The notes under the pieces were generated by a model. It saw only the letters and a list, made by a program, of their open reading frames with translations. It did no database searches and was not told where the DNA came from. Shown here piece after piece: positions 5,668 through 7,282 of a DNA stretch of 7,282 nucleotides. Made by a program: the position numbers and the translations under genes. How positions within the stretch are numbered: position 1 is the stretch's first letter; every line of letters starts with the position of its first letter. Source of the DNA: an uncultured Alphaproteobacteria bacterium (GTDB lineage: Bacteria > Pseudomonadota > Alphaproteobacteria > Rhizobiales > Rhizobiaceae); contig CAKMZG010000127.1 in the NCBI GenBank assembly GCA_929200335.1, forward strand, positions 1 to 7,282. The letters run 5' to 3'.

Positions 5668-5678
5668 TTAAGAAATAG
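5607..5678 (+). CDS. Doubtful 23-residue micro-ORF
   Basis: ATG to TAG on the + strand, giving MAECARTYVPEADFDPNDVE followed by FKK, with GAGGG three bases before the ATG (a short spacing). The composition is acidic and protein-like, but the ORF is too short to judge. It overlaps the 3' end of the LytTR gene by 11 bases, tail to tail. It could also be the leftover end of a lost gene. Confidence 0.2.
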   Translation: MAECARTYVPEADFDPNDVEFKK

Positions 5679-6447
5679 AGAGCGTTTTTACTCGGTCTCT
5701 ATAATTGCGACTAACGGGCAAGCGGGTATCATTTTTCAATAGTAGCTCCCATTTTCCACCTTCTTTAATCAACTCAATAATGGCAGATCTTGCGACCCAA
5801 TGAGAGCGGTGAATTTGCAACCCCATATCTTGGGGCAAGGCCTGAATGGCATCAGACAAACGCATTAAAATCAACTCACTGCCCTTTGAAGTCACCACTT
5901 GTAAATAATGGTCTTGGCTTGATATCGATATTAAATCCCTTCCCAATTCCTTTGATATTTTTTCAAATAACAGGTTATTTTCAACACCCAATTTCTCCAT
6001 TCTTGGAAAAGTTGGCTGGTTTTCATTGGCAAAATGTTGTTTCAAAACAATGACAATAGTGGCTATCAAAACATTAACGACAAGGGCTATCCCCCATAGT
6101 TGCAATAAGTTCGGGGCAATGTCCTCACTGCCAAAAAACAAAACCACAAAAACATAGACAAACAGACCTATGAAGAAAGTGCTTGCAAAAGCACCAAGTA
6201 AATAACCGCGCCATTGTGGCCAATTTTTATGCTCACTAATCTTAAGCAGGTTGGTATAACAAGCATGAGCAATCCCCGCACAACCAAAAATTGTTACAGC
6301 CCAATAGATGATGCGCTTAAACACATCAACTTGTTGTGTTCCAAAGGGGCCAGAAATTACTGCCACCACAACGATAGCAATTAAGATCACCCAAGTAAGT
6401 TTGCTTTTAAAATAACTGTGCATCTCACGAAGCGTGAAGTGTAACAT
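5668..6447 (-). CDS. Membrane-anchored LytTR-family transcriptional regulator
   Basis: A 259-residue protein. The N-terminal half has four predicted membrane helices (about residues 18-34, 43-63, 83-105 and 117-135). After a linker, residues about 165-257 form a LytTR DNA-binding domain: LISISSQDHYLQVVTSKGSELILMRLSDAI, then GLQIHRSHWVAR, then KWELLLKNDTRLPVSRNYRD. There is no receiver domain, so the signal is probably sensed in or through the membrane part. The start is ATG at 6447 because GGGAG lies five bases before it; the frame also allows a GTG four codons upstream (6459), which lacks such a site. It is divergent from the DUF2306/ABC genes and is their likely regulator; this is inferred from position only. 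A decayed relative lies at 4889-4972. The last codons fold into a 7+7 hairpin (5675-5702). Confidence 0.88.
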   Translation of the reverse strand: MLHFTLREMHSYFKSKLTWVILIAIVVVAVISGPFGTQQVDVFKRIIYWAVTIFGCAGIAHACYTNLLKISEHKNWPQWRGYLLGAFASTFFIGLFVYVFVVLFFGSEDIAPNLLQLWGIALVVNVLIATIVIVLKQHFANENQPTFPRMEKLGVENNLLFEKISKELGRDLISISSQDHYLQVVTSKGSELILMRLSDAIQALPQDMGLQIHRSHWVARSAIIELIKEGGKWELLLKNDTRLPVSRNYRDRVKTLSIS

Positions 6448-6543
6448 CTGTGCTCCCACGTAGTTTTTCCAGCGTTTTGCGAAGTCTAGCTTTAAAGCCG
6501 ACCCAAGCTCGCTAGTATGAATTGATCGGATAAAATCACGTTA

Positions 6544-6571
6544 ATGATAGGTGCCTAATCGGGAAAAACAA
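6544..6571 (-). promoter_or_regulatory. Weak candidate promoter of the LytTR gene
   Basis: On the minus strand TTGTTT (6566-6571), 16 bases, TATCAT (6544-6549). It lies in the 180-base divergent region shared with the DUF2306 gene, about 97 bases before the LytTR start. The same region also has a perfect GCTTTAAAGC palindrome (6489-6498) and CTAGC/GCTAG arms (6486-6490 and 6511-6515), which could be regulator sites. None of these is firm. Confidence 0.3.
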
Positions 6572-6627
6572 CCCCCAAAATACAAAACATTTCAAGGCGT
6601 TGAATTATTACAAAAGGAGGAAGAAAA

Positions 6628-7029
6628 ATGAATATCGAAATTCTATTTCAACAAGAGCTCCCCATTCCACAACACGCATTAATGGCAATTGGGGCAATTG
6701 TCTGTGGCGGATTGCAATTAGCACTCCCAAAAGGGACAAAATTACACCGCTATTTAGGCTATTTATGGGTAATTTTACTTGCTGGTACGGCAATAAGCGC
6801 ACTTTTCATACACACTATTAAAATGTGGTTTGGCTTGTTTTCACCGATCCACCTTCTTGTCCCCTTAACACTCATAGGCCTTTGGGTTGGCGTCAGATCA
6901 GCCATTAAGGGCGACATTAAACGCCATAAGAGAGATATGGTCAGCCTTTATATTTTTGCCCTGCTCATTACAGGGGGCTTCACTTTTCTGCCAGGTCGCG
7001 TGATGCATCAAGTTATTTTCGGTGGCTAG
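6628..7029 (+). CDS. DUF2306 four-helix membrane protein
   Basis: A 133-residue integral membrane protein with four hydrophobic segments (about 16-33, 43-64, 70-90 and 104-121). The conserved polar positions of DUF2306 are visible: LHRYLGYLWV (39-48, His-Arg at the start of helix 2), FSPIHLL (71-77) and the loop IKRHKRDMVSLYIFALLITGGFTFLPGR (97-124). The histidines facing the membrane suggest a possible cofactor or metal role; no function is established. AGGAGG lies seven bases before the ATG, a strong ribosome site. It is the first gene of a rightward unit with the ABC ATPase 26 bases downstream. Confidence 0.85.
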   Translation: MNIEILFQQELPIPQHALMAIGAIVCGGLQLALPKGTKLHRYLGYLWVILLAGTAISALFIHTIKMWFGLFSPIHLLVPLTLIGLWVGVRSAIKGDIKRHKRDMVSLYIFALLITGGFTFLPGRVMHQVIFGG

Positions 7030-7055
7030 TCAATTTTCAATTTAGGAGAAAAACC

Positions 7056-7282
7056 ATGACTACAATCTTGAAACTAACCAATATCGATAAATATTACGGT
7101 GCCTATTGCGCCGTTAAGAACTTGAATTTCACCCTTGAGGCTGGCACGGCCTTGGCGCTTTTAGGTCCAAATGGTGCAGGAAAATCCACCACAATACAAA
7201 TGATGTTAGGTCTTCGCACCCCAAGTTCAGGCAACATCTCACTATTTGGTGGAGAGCATTACAAGGCCAATTATCACCGCAT
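7056..7282 (+). CDS. ABC-transporter ATP-binding protein (N-terminal part, runs off right edge)
   Basis: The first 75 codons of an ABC ATPase. Tyr14 (KYYGAY) is in the place of the aromatic A-loop, and the Walker A motif GPNGAGKST is at residues 37-45, followed by the usual MMLGLRTPSSGNISLFG (49-65). The Q-loop, signature and Walker B lie beyond the window. The style (short N-terminus, 'LRTPSSG.I.LFG') is that of ATPases of ABC-2 type exporters of drugs, lipids or polysaccharide. A permease gene would be expected just to the right. AGGAGA lies six bases before the ATG. The gene is probably co-transcribed with the DUF2306 gene and may be controlled by the divergent LytTR protein. Confidence 0.93.
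   Translation, partial: MTTILKLTNIDKYYGAYCAVKNLNFTLEAGTALALLGPNGAGKSTTIQMMLGLRTPSSGNISLFGGEHYKANYHR

Noticed and set aside
6460..6627. LytTR-type direct-repeat binding sites in the divergent region
   Set aside because: CGTT-containing words occur near 6469, 6538 and 6597, but they match the usual consensus poorly and are not spaced 12-13 bases apart.

Overview
This is a moderately AT-rich window (roughly 40% GC by eye) of a bacterial chromosome. An alphaproteobacterium is the best guess. Three things suggest it: the fused alpha/beta-hydrolase/OsmC protein, the membrane-anchored LytTR regulator, and an N-terminal sequence plus Ala-rich helical repeat like that of a hypothetical family I associate with Rhizobiales and their relatives. 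The genus cannot be read from the sequence.

Left edge (1-414): the Gly-Gly-Ile reading of the repeat on the + strand is not the gene. The minus strand carries a partial protein with a recognisable N-terminal domain followed by Asp/Ser-Ala-Ala repeats. It starts at a TTG at 338, just downstream of a good sigma70-type promoter (374-401).

Leftward operon (415-3367): the order of transcription is a GbsR/MarR-type regulator, a DUF4166 protein, a DCC (DUF393) thioredoxin-like protein and a saccharopine-dehydrogenase-like NAD(P)-binding protein. The last three are translationally coupled by 4-base and 1-base overlaps. A near-consensus promoter (TTGACA, 17 bases, TATATT) stands before the regulator. 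A perfect 8+8 inverted repeat sits on its -10/+1 region and is a strong candidate autoregulatory operator. The reaction carried out by the operon is not known to me.

Middle (3643-5285): a rightward alpha/beta-hydrolase/OsmC fusion gene ends in a hairpin. The hairpin overlaps the end of a decayed LytTR-domain gene on the minus strand, whose last 27 codons (20 of 27 residues identical to the intact LytTR protein further right) survive next to a 41-base imperfect palindromic element. A small two-helix membrane protein follows on the minus strand.

Right (5286-7282): a 382-base intergenic stretch holds several short inverted repeats and one doubtful 23-codon ORF. A membrane-anchored LytTR transcription factor (minus) then stands divergent from a rightward pair: a DUF2306 four-helix membrane protein and the start of an ABC-transporter ATPase that runs off the window. 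The divergent layout suggests that the LytTR protein controls the DUF2306/ABC genes.

No tRNA, rRNA, CRISPR array, transposase or phage gene was found. I see no clearly new system. The most informative irregularities are the LytTR remnant beside the palindromic element, the operator-over-promoter arrangement, the 15-bp inverted repeat inside the left-edge gene and the in-frame 18-bp duplication in the DCC gene.
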